64,000 bases of DNA from Burkholderia pyrrocinia (GCF_001028665.1 NZ_CP011503.1:1364001-1428000); one strand, 5' to 3'; positions 46,925-61,495 are shown, counted from the stretch's first letter. Notes: generated by a model from the sequence alone, not told the origin. Numbers and translations: made by a program.

Positions 46925-47679
46925 TGACGGACACGACGATGCCGATTCTCGAAGTGCGCGGGCTGGCGGTCCGGTACGGGAAGGTGGAGGCGCTGCACGG
47001 CGCGGCAATCAAGGTCGGTGCGGGGCAGATTGTCAGCGTGATCGGCCCGAACGGGGCAGGCAAATCGACGCTGCTGAACGCGATCATGGGCGCGCTGCCG
47101 GTGACCGGGCATGCGTCGGGCGCGATCGTGTATCGCGGCAACGACGTCGGCGCGCTGCCGGTCGAGCAGCGTGTCGCGCGCGGGATGTGCCTCGTACCGG
47201 AAAAGCGCGAGCTGTTCAGCACGATGACGGTCGAGGACAACCTCGTGCTGGGCGCGTATCGGCGCAAGCAGGCAGGTGAATCGAACTTCCTCGACCAGCT
47301 CGACCACGTGTTCGCGCTGTTTCCGCGGCTGAAGGAGCGCCGCAAGCAGGCGGCCGGCACGCTGTCGGGCGGCGAGCGGCAGATGCTCGCGGTCGGCCGC
47401 GCGCTGATGGGCAAGCCCGACCTGCTGATGCTCGACGAGCCGAGCCTTGGGCTTGCGCCGCTGATCGTGAAGGAGATCTTTCATATCATCAGCGCGTTGC
47501 GCGGAACCGGCGTTGCGACGCTGCTGATCGAGCAGAACGCCCGGGCCGCGTTGCAGATCTCCGACTACGGCTATGTGCTGGAGACGGGTGAGTTTGCGCT
47601 GGAAGGACCGGCGGCCGAGCTCGCGCAGAATCCGCGTGTGATCGAAACATACCTCGGGTTGGTGAAGAAGACGGCTTGA
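46924..47679 (+). CDS. livF: HAAT ABC transporter ATPase LivF (second cluster)
   Basis: A 251-residue ATPase with an ordinary Walker [10 protein letters not shown], signature [15 protein letters not shown] and Walker [13 protein letters not shown]. Its ATG shares one base with the previous stop (TGATG), which suggests re-initiation. It is the last gene of the second cluster, and the parS-containing terminator begins 26 bases after its stop. Confidence 0.95.
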   Translation: MTDTTMPILEVRGLAVRYGKVEALHGAAIKVGAGQIVSVIGPNGAGKSTLLNAIMGALPVTGHASGAIVYRGNDVGALPVEQRVARGMCLVPEKRELFSTMTVEDNLVLGAYRRKQAGESNFLDQLDHVFALFPRLKERRKQAAGTLSGGERQMLAVGRALMGKPDLLMLDEPSLGLAPLIVKEIFHIISALRGTGVATLLIEQNARAALQISDYGYVLETGEFALEGPAAELAQNPRVIETYLGLVKKTA

Positions 47680-47705
47680 TAGTCGGGGCGGTTGGCGGGA
47701 AACGG

Positions 47706-47737
47706 ACGGCGTGTTTCACGTGAAACACGCCGTTTTT
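47706..47737 (+). terminator. parS: Intrinsic terminator whose stem is a perfect parS site
   Basis: ACGGCGTGTTTCAC (47706-47719) is the exact reverse complement of GTGAAACACGCCGT (47720-47733), followed by a TTTTT run. The centre TGTTTCACGTGAAACA (47712-47727) is the universal 16-base parS recognised by ParB. One 28-base palindrome can therefore end the livF transcript as RNA and bind ParB as DNA. It lies 3.3 kb from parA. Confidence 0.92.
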
Positions 47738-48306
47738 GTTTGTGGGGTTGGAGCAATGTCGCGATGGCCCGATGGTTCGCGGTCAGGGGATAAGTGTCTG
47801 GGGAATAGTCGGAAGTTCTGTGTGGCGGCGGCGGATAAGCTGCCCACAGCGCGGGTGATGATCATTCGTCTCGCTCAGCAGTTGATAGTGGCGTGCTCCA
47901 CCGATCGGTTTCCAGGCGCATGGATCTCTGCACAGGCTGACGGTGTGTTGAATCTCGAGGGATAAGTGCCGGACCAACAGAAGCGAAGTCTGTGAGGGGG
48001 AGGGGGCACAGGGTGTGGCGCCCGGGTTGTCGTGCCGGCCACAGGAATCGATGCCGGTCTGACCCCAGCAGGCCACTTTCCTGGCGATCGATTTTTTGCA
48101 CAGACACAACGATGTGCGGCGATCCGGCCGAGAGCATTGCTGGAGCAGGCTCGACGCCACGGATTCATCCATCCGCAGCCGAAAAAACGACGAAATGAAC
48201 GGACCCTACCATTCGGACGGCCTTCGGGTGAAAAGCGAACCCGCTATAATTCGGCCCATACATTTCTCTGATAGGTTCGTGCGCAGCCCTGCGTACGGAA
48301 TCCACC
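47738..48306. other. Promoter region upstream of mnmG
   Basis: A 569-base gap. It contains three minus-strand CTTATCC motifs (47788-47794, 47833-47839, 47960-47966) that resemble DnaA boxes but lack the CACA end. A perfect TATAAT lies at 48245-48250. No gene is supported. The shape (ParB site, TTATCC-like repeats, then mnmG) is common near bacterial origins. Confidence 0.6.
48245..48250 (+). promoter_or_regulatory. -10 box of the mnmG-rsmG-parAB promoter
   Basis: TATAAT, 57 bases before the mnmG ATG. No good -35 lies at the right distance (CTTCGG or TTCGGG), so activation or an extended contact is possible. Confidence 0.6.
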
Positions 48307-50277
48307 ATGCTTTTTCCCACAGAATTTGACGTCATCGTCGTCGGTGGCGGCCACGCCGGCACGGAAGCCGCGCTGGCGTCCGCCCGAATGGGCGCGAAGA
48401 CGCTGCTGCTGACCCACAACATCGAAACGCTCGGGCAGATGAGCTGCAATCCGTCGATCGGCGGCATTGGCAAGGGCCATCTGGTCAAGGAAGTCGACGC
48501 GCTGGGCGGCGCAATGGCCGCCGCGACGGACGAGAGCGGTATTCAGTTCCGGATCCTCAATTCGTCGAAGGGGCCGGCCGTGCGTGCGACGCGTGCGCAG
48601 GCCGATCGCATCCTGTACAAGGCCGCGATCCGCCACCGGCTCGAGAACCAGCCGAACCTGTGGCTGTTCCAGCAGGCCGTCGACGACCTGATGGTCGAAG
48701 GCGATCGCGTGGTGGGCGCCGTCACGCAGATCGGCATCCGCTTCCGCGCCCGCGCAGTCGTGCTGACCGCGGGTACGTTCCTCGACGGCAAGATCCACGT
48801 CGGCCTGAACAACTACACGGGCGGTCGCGCGGGCGATCCGGCGGCCGTGTCGCTGTCGTCGCGCCTGAAGGAGCTGAAGCTGCCGCAGGGCCGCCTGAAG
48901 ACCGGTACGCCGCCGCGTATCGACGGCCGTACGATCGACTTCTCGAAGCTGGACGAGCAGCCGGGCGACCTCGATCCGATCCCCGTGTTCTCGTTCCTGG
49001 GCCGTGCGGAGCAGCATCCGCAGCAGTTGCCGTGCTGGGTCACGCATACGAACGAGCGCACGCACGACATCATTCGCGGCGGCCTCGACCGTTCGCCTAT
49101 GTATACAGGCGTGATCGAAGGCGTCGGGCCGCGTTATTGCCCGTCGATCGAGGACAAGATCCACCGGTTCGCATCGAAGGAATCGCACCAGATCTTCCTC
49201 GAGCCGGAAGGGCTGACGACCAACGAGTTCTACCCGAACGGAATCTCGACGAGCCTGCCGTTCGACGTCCAGCTCGAGCTCGTGCATTCGATGCGCGGCC
49301 TCGAGAACGCGCATATCCTGCGCCCCGGCTACGCGATCGAGTACGACTACTTCGACCCGCGCGCGCTGAAGGCGTCGCTCGAGACGAAGGCAATCAACGG
49401 GCTGTTCTTTGCGGGCCAGATCAACGGCACGACCGGCTATGAAGAAGCGGCCGCGCAAGGCCTGCTGGCCGGCCTCAATGCTGGCCGCTACGTGCAGGAG
49501 AAAGACGCATGGTGCCCGCGCCGCGACCAGGCATACCTTGGCGTGCTGGTCGACGATCTCGTGACGCGCGGTGTGGCCGAGCCGTACCGGATGTTCACGA
49601 GCCGCGCCGAATATCGGCTGAGCCTGCGTGAAGACAACGCCGACATGCGCCTGACCGAGATCGGCCGCGAACTGGGCCTCGTCGACGACGTGCGCTGGGA
49701 CGCATTCAGCCGGAAGCGCGACGCTGTTTCACGTGAAACCGAACGCCTGAAGTCGACGTGGGTCACGCCGAAGACGCTGCCGCCGGAAGAGGCGACCGCG
49801 CTGCTCGGCAAGGCGATCGATCACGAATACAGCCTCGCCGATCTGCTGCGCCGTCCGGGCATCGGCTATGACGGCGTGTGCGGCCTGAAGGGCGGCGAAT
49901 GCGGCCCGGCCGAGCCGCTGGCGGACGATCCGGTGCTGCTCGAGCAGATCAAGGAGCAGGTCGAGATCGGCATCAAGTATCAGGGTTATATCGAGCGCCA
50001 GGCATCCGAGATCGAGCGCAACGACGCGAACGAGAACACGCGTCTGCCGGACGGTATCGATTACCGCGAAGTTCGCGGCCTGTCGTTCGAGGTGAGCCAG
50101 AAGCTCAACGAGTTCCGGCCGGAAACGATCGGGCAGGCGTCGCGCATTTCGGGCGTCACGCCGGCGGCGATCTCGCTGCTGATGGTGCACCTGAAGCGCC
50201 GCGGCCTGGGCCGTCGTAATGGCACTGCCGCAGAGGCAACGGAGCAGGGGGACGGCGCCGTCCCGACGCAACAATGA
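48307..50277 (+). CDS. mnmG: tRNA uridine-5-carboxymethylaminomethyl(34) synthesis protein MnmG
   Basis: A 656-residue FAD protein that with MnmE installs the cmnm5 or nm5 group on U34 of tRNAs. The FAD motif [19 protein letters not shown], the MnmG block [22 protein letters not shown] and [12 protein letters not shown] are present. The ATG at 48307 is the first in frame. A parS lies inside the coding sequence at 49725-49740. It overlaps rsmG by four bases. Its product is the substrate of MnmC, encoded at 18.8 kb. Confidence 0.98.
   Translation: MLFPTEFDVIVVGGGHAGTEAALASARMGAKTLLLTHNIETLGQMSCNPSIGGIGKGHLVKEVDALGGAMAAATDESGIQFRILNSSKGPAVRATRAQADRILYKAAIRHRLENQPNLWLFQQAVDDLMVEGDRVVGAVTQIGIRFRARAVVLTAGTFLDGKIHVGLNNYTGGRAGDPAAVSLSSRLKELKLPQGRLKTGTPPRIDGRTIDFSKLDEQPGDLDPIPVFSFLGRAEQHPQQLPCWVTHTNERTHDIIRGGLDRSPMYTGVIEGVGPRYCPSIEDKIHRFASKESHQIFLEPEGLTTNEFYPNGISTSLPFDVQLELVHSMRGLENAHILRPGYAIEYDYFDPRALKASLETKAINGLFFAGQINGTTGYEEAAAQGLLAGLNAGRYVQEKDAWCPRRDQAYLGVLVDDLVTRGVAEPYRMFTSRAEYRLSLREDNADMRLTEIGRELGLVDDVRWDAFSRKRDAVSRETERLKSTWVTPKTLPPEEATALLGKAIDHEYSLADLLRRPGIGYDGVCGLKGGECGPAEPLADDPVLLEQIKEQVEIGIKYQGYIERQASEIERNDANENTRLPDGIDYREVRGLSFEVSQKLNEFRPETIGQASRISGVTPAAISLLMVHLKRRGLGRRNGTAAEATEQGDGAVPTQQ
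49725..49740. promoter_or_regulatory. parS: parS centromere-like site inside mnmG
   Basis: The core GTTTCACGTGAAAC (49726-49739) is the perfect 14-base palindrome; the 16-base consensus differs only in its last base. It encodes Val-Ser-Arg-Glu-Thr in mnmG. With the site at 47712 it gives two ParB loading sites within 2 kb, upstream of parAB. Confidence 0.9.
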
Positions 50278-50960
50278 CGGCGCGTCGCGCGCCGGCGGTT
50301 AATCGGGACGTACTGGAAGAGATGCTCGTCGACGGCACGACGGCGCTCGACCTCACGCTGACGGATGCACAACGCAACCAGTTGCTCGACTATGTCGCGC
50401 TGCTCGGCAAGTGGAACGCGGTCTACAACCTGACCGCGATCCGTGACCCGAAGCAGATGCTGATTCAGCACATCCTCGATTCGCTTTCCATCGTTCCGCA
50501 TCTGCGCGGCCGTGCGTCGGCCCGCGTGCTCGACGTCGGCTCGGGCGGCGGTTTGCCCGGTATCGTGCTGGCGATCGTCGAGCCGGCCTGGCAGGTCACG
50601 CTGAACGATATCGTGCAGAAGAAGTCTGCATTCCAGACGCAGATGCGCGCGGAGCTGAAGCTCGCGAACCTGTCGGTGGTCACCGGGCGGGTCGAATCGC
50701 TGCAGCCGGGTGTCGAAGTGCCGGAAAAATTCGACATGATCGTATCCCGCGCCTTCGCTGATCTGTCCGACTTCGTTAAACTTGCTCGACATCTGGTCGC
50801 ACCGGGCGGATCGATCTGGGCAATGAAGGGTGTACATCCGGACGACGAGATTGCGCGATTGCCGGAAGGCAGTCGCGTGAAGCAGACGATGCGGCTGACG
50901 GTGCCGATGCTCGATGCCGAACGGCATCTGATCGAAGTGGTCGTCGACGCGGCGAATTGA
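50274..50960 (+). CDS. rsmG: 16S rRNA (guanine527-N7)-methyltransferase RsmG
   Basis: A 228-residue SAM enzyme that methylates G527 of 16S rRNA. Motif [16 protein letters not shown] lies near residue 86, and [14 protein letters not shown] is the substrate region. The N-terminal extension is slightly longer than in E. coli GidB (207 residues). It overlaps mnmG by four bases, the common gidA-gidB coupling. Confidence 0.96.
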   Translation: MTARRAPAVNRDVLEEMLVDGTTALDLTLTDAQRNQLLDYVALLGKWNAVYNLTAIRDPKQMLIQHILDSLSIVPHLRGRASARVLDVGSGGGLPGIVLAIVEPAWQVTLNDIVQKKSAFQTQMRAELKLANLSVVTGRVESLQPGVEVPEKFDMIVSRAFADLSDFVKLARHLVAPGGSIWAMKGVHPDDEIARLPEGSRVKQTMRLTVPMLDAERHLIEVVVDAAN

Positions 50961-50961
50961 A

Positions 50962-50987
50962 GGCGCGCAGTAGCGCGCCGTTTGTTT
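50962..50987 (+). terminator. Hairpin between rsmG and parA
   Basis: Stem GGCGCGC, loop AGTA, stem GCGCGCC, followed by GTTTGTTT. The interrupted T-tract suggests a weak terminator or attenuator before parAB. Confidence 0.55.
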
Positions 50988-51011
50988 GAAGGTAAAGGGA
51001 ACACACCAACG

Positions 51012-51791
51012 ATGGCAAAGATCTTCTGCGTTGCGAACCAGAAGGGGGGCGTCGGCAAGACGACGACATCGGTCAATCTCGCCGCAAGCCTTGCAGTGCA
51101 GGAGCAACGAGTCCTGTTGATCGATCTCGACCCGCAGGGCAACGCGACGATGGGCAGCGGGATCGACAAGGCCGCGTGCGAATCGACCGTGTACGAGGTA
51201 CTGGTCGACGGCGTGTCGGTGACCGATGCGCGCGTGCGTCCGGAAGGCGTCACCTACGACGTGCTGCCCGCGAACCGCGAGCTGTCTGGTGCCGAGATCG
51301 AGCTGATCAGCATCGACAACCGCGAGCGCCGGCTGAAGGCCGCGCTCGAGCACGTGGCCGACGATTACGACTTCGTGCTGATCGATTGCCCGCCGACGCT
51401 GTCGCTGCTGACGCTGAACGGGCTGTGCGCGGCGCACGGCGTCGTGATCCCGATGCAGTGCGAGTACTTCGCGCTGGAGGGGTTGTCGGACCTCGTCAAC
51501 ACGATCAAGCAGGTTCACGCGAACATGAACCGCGACCTGAAGATCATCGGCTTGCTGCGCGTGATGTTCGATCCGCGCATCACGCTGCAGCAGCAGGTTT
51601 CCGATCAACTGAAAGCGCACTTCGGCGACAAGGTGTTCGACGTGGTGATTCCGCGTAACGTGCGCCTGGCGGAAGCGCCGAGTTACGGGCTGCCGGGCGT
51701 CGTGTTCGACCGCAGCTCGCGCGGTGCGCAGGCGTATCTCCAGTTCGGTGCCGAGATGATCGAACGCGTCCGCGCGTTCGAGGTGTCGTGA
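51012..51791 (+). CDS. parA: Chromosome-partitioning ATPase ParA
   Basis: A 259-residue Walker-type ATPase. The deviant Walker A KGGVGKTT, with its two lysines, is near residues 11-18, and DLDPQGNAT follows at switch I. FVLIDCPPTLSLLTLN is Walker B. It lacks the N-terminal DNA-binding domain of plasmid type Ia ParA, as expected for a chromosomal protein. It moves ParB-bound origins apart. The start at 51012 has GGTAAAGGGAA upstream. Confidence 0.98.
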   Translation: MAKIFCVANQKGGVGKTTTSVNLAASLAVQEQRVLLIDLDPQGNATMGSGIDKAACESTVYEVLVDGVSVTDARVRPEGVTYDVLPANRELSGAEIELISIDNRERRLKAALEHVADDYDFVLIDCPPTLSLLTLNGLCAAHGVVIPMQCEYFALEGLSDLVNTIKQVHANMNRDLKIIGLLRVMFDPRITLQQQVSDQLKAHFGDKVFDVVIPRNVRLAEAPSYGLPGVVFDRSSRGAQAYLQFGAEMIERVRAFEVS

Positions 51792-51822
51792 TCCGGACAT
51801 GAGCGAAGCGAGGAAGAAAGAC

Positions 51823-52716
51823 ATGAACGCGGTACCAAAGAAGAAGGGCTTGGGACGTGGCCTCGAAGCGCTGCTCGGCGGCAGCGCCGATATCACCGAA
51901 GCGGTGAAGATCGAAGGCGCACCGAACACGCTCGCGCTCGGCAAGCTGCAAGCCGGCAAGTACCAGCCGCGGACGCGGATGGACGAAGGCAGCCTGCAGG
52001 AGCTCGCGGCAAGCATCCGCGCGCAGGGCGTGATGCAGCCGATCCTGGTACGGCCCATTTCATCAGACAAATACGAGATCATCGCGGGCGAGCGGCGTTT
52101 CCGCGCGGCGCGCCTGGCCGGTCTCGACGAAGTGCCGGTGCTCGTGAAGGACGTGTCCGATCAGGCTGCCGCCGCGATGGCGCTGATCGAGAACATCCAG
52201 CGCGAGGATCTGAACCCGCTTGAAGAGGCGCACGGCATCCAGCGCCTGCTCGACGAGTTCGGTTTCACACACGAACAGGCGGCCGAATCGGTCGGCCGTT
52301 CGCGCAGCGCGGTGTCGAACCTGCTGCGGCTGCTGAACCTGGCATCGCCGGTGCAGACGATGCTGCTGGCCGGCGATCTCGACATGGGGCACGCGCGCGC
52401 GCTGCTCGCCGTCGACGCGGCAACGCAGATCACGCTCGCCCATCAGGTCGTCAACAAGCGCATGTCGGTGCGCGAGACCGAGAAGCTCGTCGCGCACACG
52501 ACGAAGGAAGCGCCGGCGGTGAAGGCGCGCGCGAAGGACGACGGCGGGCGCGACACGCGCCGTCTCGAGGAGGAGTTGTCTGACCTGCTCGCGTCGACGG
52601 TGAAGATCAAGCTCGGCCGCCGCGGGCGAGGGCAGGTGATGATCGACTTCGGCAACCTCGATGCACTCGAGGGCATTCTCGTGCGGCTGCGCGGCAACGT
52701 AGCGACTGAAGAGTAA
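51823..52716 (+). CDS. parB: Chromosome-partitioning protein ParB
   Basis: A 297-residue CTPase clamp that loads at parS and slides along DNA. The N-terminus has KKGLGRGLEALLG, the CTP-binding boxes IRAQGVMQPILVRP and GERRFRAARLAG, and the helix-turn-helix TVGRSRS-like segment VGRSRSAVSNLLRLL. The C-terminal dimer domain ends KIKLGRRGRGQVMIDF. I chose the ATG at 51823, which has GAGGAAG upstream, over one eight codons earlier. parA and parB form one unit. Confidence 0.97.
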   Translation: MNAVPKKKGLGRGLEALLGGSADITEAVKIEGAPNTLALGKLQAGKYQPRTRMDEGSLQELAASIRAQGVMQPILVRPISSDKYEIIAGERRFRAARLAGLDEVPVLVKDVSDQAAAAMALIENIQREDLNPLEEAHGIQRLLDEFGFTHEQAAESVGRSRSAVSNLLRLLNLASPVQTMLLAGDLDMGHARALLAVDAATQITLAHQVVNKRMSVRETEKLVAHTTKEAPAVKARAKDDGGRDTRRLEEELSDLLASTVKIKLGRRGRGQVMIDFGNLDALEGILVRLRGNVATEE

Positions 52717-52726
52717 CGGGCTGACG

Positions 52727-53857
52727 ATGGAGAAGACGGGCGCACCGGCGCCGCGCCGGTGGCTCGGATGGCTTGCGCAGGAACCCGTACTGTCGGTGCT
52801 TGCGCTTGGCCTGATCGTGCTGGAATGGGTGCGTCCGCAACCATTTTCCGTACTGGCCGGTCGCGTCGACTGGCAGACGGTCGCGACGCTCGCGGGCCTG
52901 CTGATGCTGACCAAGGCGCTCGAGTTGTCCGGCTGCCTGATGTGGCTCGCGCACCGCATCGTGCATCACGTGCATTCCGAACGCGGGCTCGCGATGCTGC
53001 TCGTCGTGTTCGCGGCGGTGCTGTCGATGTGGCTGACCAACGACGTCGCGCTGTTCGTCGTCGTGCCGTTGATGGTGTCGCTGCGCGCGCTGACGCCGCT
53101 GCCGTTCCGGCGGCTCGTGATCGTCGTCGCGCTGGCCGTCAACGCGGGGTCTGTCGCAACACCGCTCGGCAATCCCCAGAATCTTTTCCTGTGGCAATTG
53201 AGCGGCGTGTCGTTCGGCCGCTTCGTGGTCACGCTCGGGCCGCTCGCGATCGCGCTGATGGTGCTGCTGCTCGCGCTGACCGCGTGCGCGTTTCGCGCGA
53301 AACCGCTGGACCTGTCCGGCGACGTCGTCGCACTTCCGGTGCAGCGCATGCACGCGCTGATTGCAGCGGTGCTGTTCGCGGCATTCGTGCTGCTCGCCGA
53401 TGCGCACCATCCGCTGCCGGGTCTGGTTGCTGTCGCGATCGTGCTGTTCGTCGTAAAACGTGATGCAGTCCTGAAGATTGATTGGCTGCTGCTGCTGATC
53501 TTCGTGCTGATGTTCGTCGTATTGCGCAGCGCGGCTGCGCTGCCCATCGTGCACGACGCGATCGCGCGTGCGCATCTCGATTCGCCGCTGCGCGTATTTG
53601 CGGCCGGCGCCGTACTGTCGCAGGGGATCAGCAACGTGCCGGCCGCGATCCTGCTGTCGGAATTCACGCACGACTGGCGCGCGCTCGCGTTCGGCGTATC
53701 GGTCGGCGGCTTCGGTTTCGCGATCGGTTCGCTCGCGAACCTGATCGCGGTGCGTCTCGCGAAGGAGCCGCGCATGTGGCTGCCGTTCCACCTGGTCTCG
53801 ATTCCGTTTGCGCTCCTGAGCGCGGTATTCGGCGCATGGCTGCTCGTGCACGGTTGA
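52727..53857 (+). CDS. ArsB/NhaD-superfamily anion transporter
   Basis: A 376-residue polytopic membrane protein with about 10-11 helices. LSMWLTNDVALFVVVPLMVSL and GNPQNLFLWQLSGVSFGRF are signatures of the citrate/arsenite ion transporter superfamily, and QGISNVPAAILLSEFTHDW is the second-repeat counterpart. It begins ten bases after parB. The substrate is unknown and no arsenate or organic-acid genes are near. Confidence 0.85.
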   Translation: MEKTGAPAPRRWLGWLAQEPVLSVLALGLIVLEWVRPQPFSVLAGRVDWQTVATLAGLLMLTKALELSGCLMWLAHRIVHHVHSERGLAMLLVVFAAVLSMWLTNDVALFVVVPLMVSLRALTPLPFRRLVIVVALAVNAGSVATPLGNPQNLFLWQLSGVSFGRFVVTLGPLAIALMVLLLALTACAFRAKPLDLSGDVVALPVQRMHALIAAVLFAAFVLLADAHHPLPGLVAVAIVLFVVKRDAVLKIDWLLLLIFVLMFVVLRSAAALPIVHDAIARAHLDSPLRVFAAGAVLSQGISNVPAAILLSEFTHDWRALAFGVSVGGFGFAIGSLANLIAVRLAKEPRMWLPFHLVSIPFALLSAVFGAWLLVHG

Positions 53858-54314
53858 GCGATACGGGTGCATGCGGCACAGGTGTGCGGCTCGAGCGGCG
53901 GGGAGGGTGCACAGCGTTCGCGATGGTTGCGAGGCTGTTGATAAGTGCGGCGATTCACAATCGATCGCCTGTGGTGGCGCGACAACTGATTGGATGATTC
54001 GACGCGCCAGCATCCGATCGAATTTCGTGCATCGGGTGCGGCTGACCGGTCGCAGTATTTTGCTTGTCCCGGGGTGTCGCGCCGAGTCGTTCCGGGCGCC
54101 TGCATCACAGCGAATTTTCGGCGGCAATCGTGCTGCTTCGTTCGAGCCCGCGTCGGGCATCGCTTCCATGACATCCACCGTCGCCGGACATTTTTCGAGC
54201 AAGAAATACCGGTGCAAAAATTCGACCTTACAACTGTCATCGTACGTCGTCGAATCGCGTGTTTTTCACATGATGAGGCGTCGTTTTGCGCAGGTTTTTG
54301 TCGCGTCTAAAGCC

Positions 54315-54343
54315 TTGAATCACTTGCAACTATCGCTTACAAT
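54315..54343 (+). promoter_or_regulatory. Sigma-70 promoter of the atp operon
   Basis: TTGAAT, a 17-base spacer and TACAAT (five of six -10 matches). Transcription would start near 54350, about 74 bases before atpI. Confidence 0.75.
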
Positions 54344-54369
54344 CGCCCGGATTTGTTAGCTAGGCACCC

Positions 54370-54383
54370 CTGAAAGCTTTCAG
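54370..54383 (+). repeat. Palindrome in the atp leader RNA
   Basis: CTGAAAGCTTTCAG is a perfect palindrome and is flanked by CCCC and, after AAAGCTT, GGGG, so two alternative hairpins are possible in the first 50 bases of the transcript. It may protect the 5' end. Confidence 0.45.
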
Positions 54384-54423
54384 AAAGCTTGGGGCCGGTT
54401 CAAGGATTTTGCGGAAGATTGCG

Positions 54424-56254
<1,831 letters not shown>

Positions 56255-56311
56255 GGTTCCTCGGAAATTTGCGTCCGGCGCAAGCCGGCGCAGGGCGGAA
56301 CGGAGACTTGG

Positions 56312-56342
56312 GGCGCTGATCGAATGCAACTCGATGAGCGCC
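56312..56342 (+). promoter_or_regulatory. Hairpin in the atpE-atpF gap
   Basis: GGCGCTGATCGA pairs with TCGATGAGCGCC with one mismatch around a seven-base loop. No T-tract follows. It may stabilise the upstream atpE segment of the transcript or slow ribosome entry to atpF. Confidence 0.55.
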
Positions 56343-56383
56343 TTACCGTTTCATTTTTCCGGAATAGCAGATAAGGAAACACC

Positions 56384-56854
56384 GTGAATCTCAACGCAAC
56401 TCTGTTTGCGCAAATGGTCGTGTTCCTGGTCCTCGCGTGGTTCACGATGAAGTTCGTGTGGCCGCCGTTGATCAACGCCCTCGACGAACGTTCGAAGAAG
56501 ATCGCCGACGGCCTCGCCGCCGCGGAAAAGGGCAAGGCGGAACTCGACGCAGCGCACAAGCGCGTGGACCAGGAACTCGCGCAGGCCCGCAACGACGGCC
56601 AGCAGCGCATCGCCGACGCTGAAAAGCGTGCACAGGCGGTCGCCGAGGAAATCAAGGCCAACGCCCAGGCTGAAGCCGCCCGCATCGTCGCCCAGGCGAA
56701 GGCGGAAGCAGAACAGCAAATCGTGAAGGCGCGCGAAGCGCTGCGTGGCGAAGTCGCTACGCTGGCCGTGAAGGGCGCCGAGCAGATCCTGAAGCGCGAA
56801 GTCGATCAAACGGCCCACGCCCAACTGCTGAATCAACTGAAAGCCGAGCTCTGA
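56384..56854 (+). CDS. atpF: ATP synthase Fo subunit b
   Basis: A 156-residue stator protein. One N-terminal membrane helix (about residues 5-26, [20 protein letters not shown]) is followed by a long charged coiled coil rich in Ala, Lys and Glu. Start codon GTG with AAGGAAA upstream. It is two bases from atpH. Confidence 0.96.
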   Translation: MNLNATLFAQMVVFLVLAWFTMKFVWPPLINALDERSKKIADGLAAAEKGKAELDAAHKRVDQELAQARNDGQQRIADAEKRAQAVAEEIKANAQAEAARIVAQAKAEAEQQIVKAREALRGEVATLAVKGAEQILKREVDQTAHAQLLNQLKAEL

Positions 56855-56856
56855 TC

Positions 56857-57396
56857 ATGGCCGAACTTGCAACCATCGCCCGCCCTTACGCAGAAGCGCT
56901 GTTCCGCGTGGCCGAGGGCGGTGACATCGCCGCCTGGTCCACGCTCGTGCAAGAGCTGGCCCAGGTTGCGCGTCTGCCGGAAGTGCTGTCGGTCGCGTCG
57001 AGCCCGAAGGTGACGCGCACGCAAGTAGCCGAGTTGCTGCTTGCTGCGGTGAAGTCGCCCGTCGCGGCCGGCGCCGAAGCGAAGAACTTCGTGCAGATGC
57101 TGGTCGACAATCACCGCATCGCGCTGCTGCCGGAAATTGCCGAGCAGTTCGAGGCGCTCAAGAACGAACGTGAAGGTGCAGCCGACGCCGAGATCGTGAG
57201 CGCGTTCCCGCTGAACGGCGCGGATCTCGAGAGTCTCGTCTCGGGCCTCGAGCGCAAGTTCAAGCGCAAGCTGAAACCGACGGTCGAAGTCGATTCGTCG
57301 CTGATCGGCGGCGTGCGCGTGACGGTCGGCGACGAAGTGCTCGACACCTCGGTTCGCGCGCGCCTCGCATCGATGCAGGCTGCCTTGACCGCCTGA
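56857..57396 (+). CDS. atpH: ATP synthase F1 subunit delta
   Basis: A 179-residue subunit that joins the stator to the top of F1. It starts [19 protein letters not shown], has [14 protein letters not shown], and ends with [25 protein letters not shown], the conserved C-terminal block. Confidence 0.96.
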   Translation: MAELATIARPYAEALFRVAEGGDIAAWSTLVQELAQVARLPEVLSVASSPKVTRTQVAELLLAAVKSPVAAGAEAKNFVQMLVDNHRIALLPEIAEQFEALKNEREGAADAEIVSAFPLNGADLESLVSGLERKFKRKLKPTVEVDSSLIGGVRVTVGDEVLDTSVRARLASMQAALTA

Positions 57397-57440
57397 GCGC
57401 CACGCCGGCACGCAACAGAATTGACTATCAGGAGCGAATA

Positions 57441-58982
57441 ATGCAACTCAATCCCTCTGAGATCAGCGAGCTGATCAAGAGCCGGATCCAGGGCCTTGAA
57501 GCGAGCGCAGACGTTCGCAACCAGGGCACCGTGATCTCCGTGACCGACGGTATCGTGCGTATCCACGGCCTGTCGGACGTGATGCAGGGCGAAATGCTCG
57601 AGTTTCCGGGCAACACGTTCGGTCTCGCGCTGAACCTCGAGCGCGACTCGGTCGGCGCGGTGATTCTCGGCGAATACGAACACATCTCGGAAGGCGACGT
57701 CGTCAAGACGACGGGCCGCATTCTCGAAGTCCCGGTTGGCCCGGAACTCGTCGGCCGCGTGGTCGATGCGCTCGGCAACCCGATCGACGGCAAGGGCCCG
57801 GTCAACGCGAAGCTGACCGACGCGATCGAAAAGATCGCCCCGGGCGTGATCTGGCGTAAGTCGGTGTCGCAGCCGGTGCAGACGGGCATCAAGTCGATCG
57901 ACGCGATGGTGCCGATCGGCCGTGGCCAGCGTGAGCTGATCATCGGCGACCGTCAGTGCGGCAAGACCGCGGTGGCGCTCGACGCGATCATCAACCAGAA
58001 GGGCAAGGACCTGATCTGTATCTACGTCGCGATCGGCCAGAAGGCTTCGTCGATCATGAACGTGGTTCGCAAGCTCGAAGAAACGGGCGCGATGGAATAC
58101 ACGATCGTCGTCGCCGCGACGGCATCGGATTCCGCCGCGATGCAGTACCTGGCACCGTACGCCGGCTGCACGATGGGCGAATACTTCCGCGACCGCGGCC
58201 AGGACGCGCTGATCATTTATGACGACTTGACCAAGCAGGCTTGGGCATACCGTCAGATCTCGCTGCTGCTGCGCCGCCCGCCGGGCCGTGAAGCGTACCC
58301 GGGCGACGTGTTCTATCTGCACTCGCGTCTGCTGGAGCGTGCGGCTCGCGTGTCGGAAGAGTACGTCGAGAAGTTCACGAACGGCGAAGTGAAGGGCAAG
58401 AGCGGTTCGCTGACGGCACTGCCGGTCATCGAAACGCAGGCTGGCGACGTGACGGCATTCGTTCCGACGAACGTGATCTCGATTACCGACGGCCAGATCT
58501 TCCTGGAAACCGACCTGTTCAACGCAGGCATCCGCCCGGCAATCAACGCCGGCGTGTCGGTGTCGCGAGTCGGTGGCGCCGCTCAGACGAAGGTCGTGAA
58601 GAAGCTGTCGGGCGGTATCCGTACCGACCTCGCGCAGTACCGTGAACTGGCCGCATTCGCGCAGTTCGCATCGGACCTCGACGAAGCGACCCGCAAGCAG
58701 CTCGAGCGCGGCCGCCGCGTGACGGAACTGCTGAAGCAGCCGCAGTACCAGCCGCTGCAGGTGTGGGAACTGGCCGTGTCGCTGTACGCCGCGAACAACG
58801 GCTACCTCGACGACCTCGACGTGAAGCAAGTGCTGCCGTTCGAGAAGGGCCTGCGCGAAAGCCTGAAGACCAGCAACGCTGACCTCATCAAGCGCATCGA
58901 AGACACCAAGGATCTCTCGAAGGACGACGAAGGCGCACTGCGCTCGGCGATCGAATCCTTCAAGAAGTCCGGTGCCTATTGA
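57441..58982 (+). CDS. atpA: ATP synthase F1 subunit alpha
   Basis: A 513-residue non-catalytic nucleotide-binding subunit. Walker [10 protein letters not shown] lies near residue 170 and the alpha/beta signature is [24 protein letters not shown] precedes the ATG. Length equals the E. coli protein. Confidence 0.99.
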   Translation: MQLNPSEISELIKSRIQGLEASADVRNQGTVISVTDGIVRIHGLSDVMQGEMLEFPGNTFGLALNLERDSVGAVILGEYEHISEGDVVKTTGRILEVPVGPELVGRVVDALGNPIDGKGPVNAKLTDAIEKIAPGVIWRKSVSQPVQTGIKSIDAMVPIGRGQRELIIGDRQCGKTAVALDAIINQKGKDLICIYVAIGQKASSIMNVVRKLEETGAMEYTIVVAATASDSAAMQYLAPYAGCTMGEYFRDRGQDALIIYDDLTKQAWAYRQISLLLRRPPGREAYPGDVFYLHSRLLERAARVSEEYVEKFTNGEVKGKSGSLTALPVIETQAGDVTAFVPTNVISITDGQIFLETDLFNAGIRPAINAGVSVSRVGGAAQTKVVKKLSGGIRTDLAQYRELAAFAQFASDLDEATRKQLERGRRVTELLKQPQYQPLQVWELAVSLYAANNGYLDDLDVKQVLPFEKGLRESLKTSNADLIKRIEDTKDLSKDDEGALRSAIESFKKSGAY

Positions 58983-59051
58983 TCCGCGAGTGACACACTG
59001 AGGCCGCGCGGGTGCTGATGCGCCCGCGCCGCTTCGGTCAAGGAGCAAGCT

Positions 59052-61387
<2,336 letters not shown>

Positions 61388-61495
61388 GGGCTTGAGTGAG
61401 TAGCATGCCGGCGCGTGCCGGCCGGACCGTAAGTCAGTCGTGACTTGTGGTCCGGCCGGCCGCGCCGTAGCAACACGCTCAACCCGCCGTGCATG

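Larger units (their letters stand above)
53858..54423. other. Intergenic region before the ATP synthase operon
   Basis: A 566-base gap without a credible gene; a frame open across 53871-54359 has no motif or ribosome binding site. The right end holds the atp promoter (54315-54343) and a palindrome in the untranslated leader. Confidence 0.6.

Noticed and set aside
47780..47970. DnaA boxes upstream of mnmG
   Set aside because: The three CTTATCC motifs lack the CACA end needed for a good DnaA box. The region may still have lost or weak boxes, but the 20.8-kb gap is a far better origin candidate.
53871..54359. Frame of about 160 codons upstream of atpI
   Set aside because: No ribosome binding site and no recognisable motif. 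The atp promoter lies inside its end.
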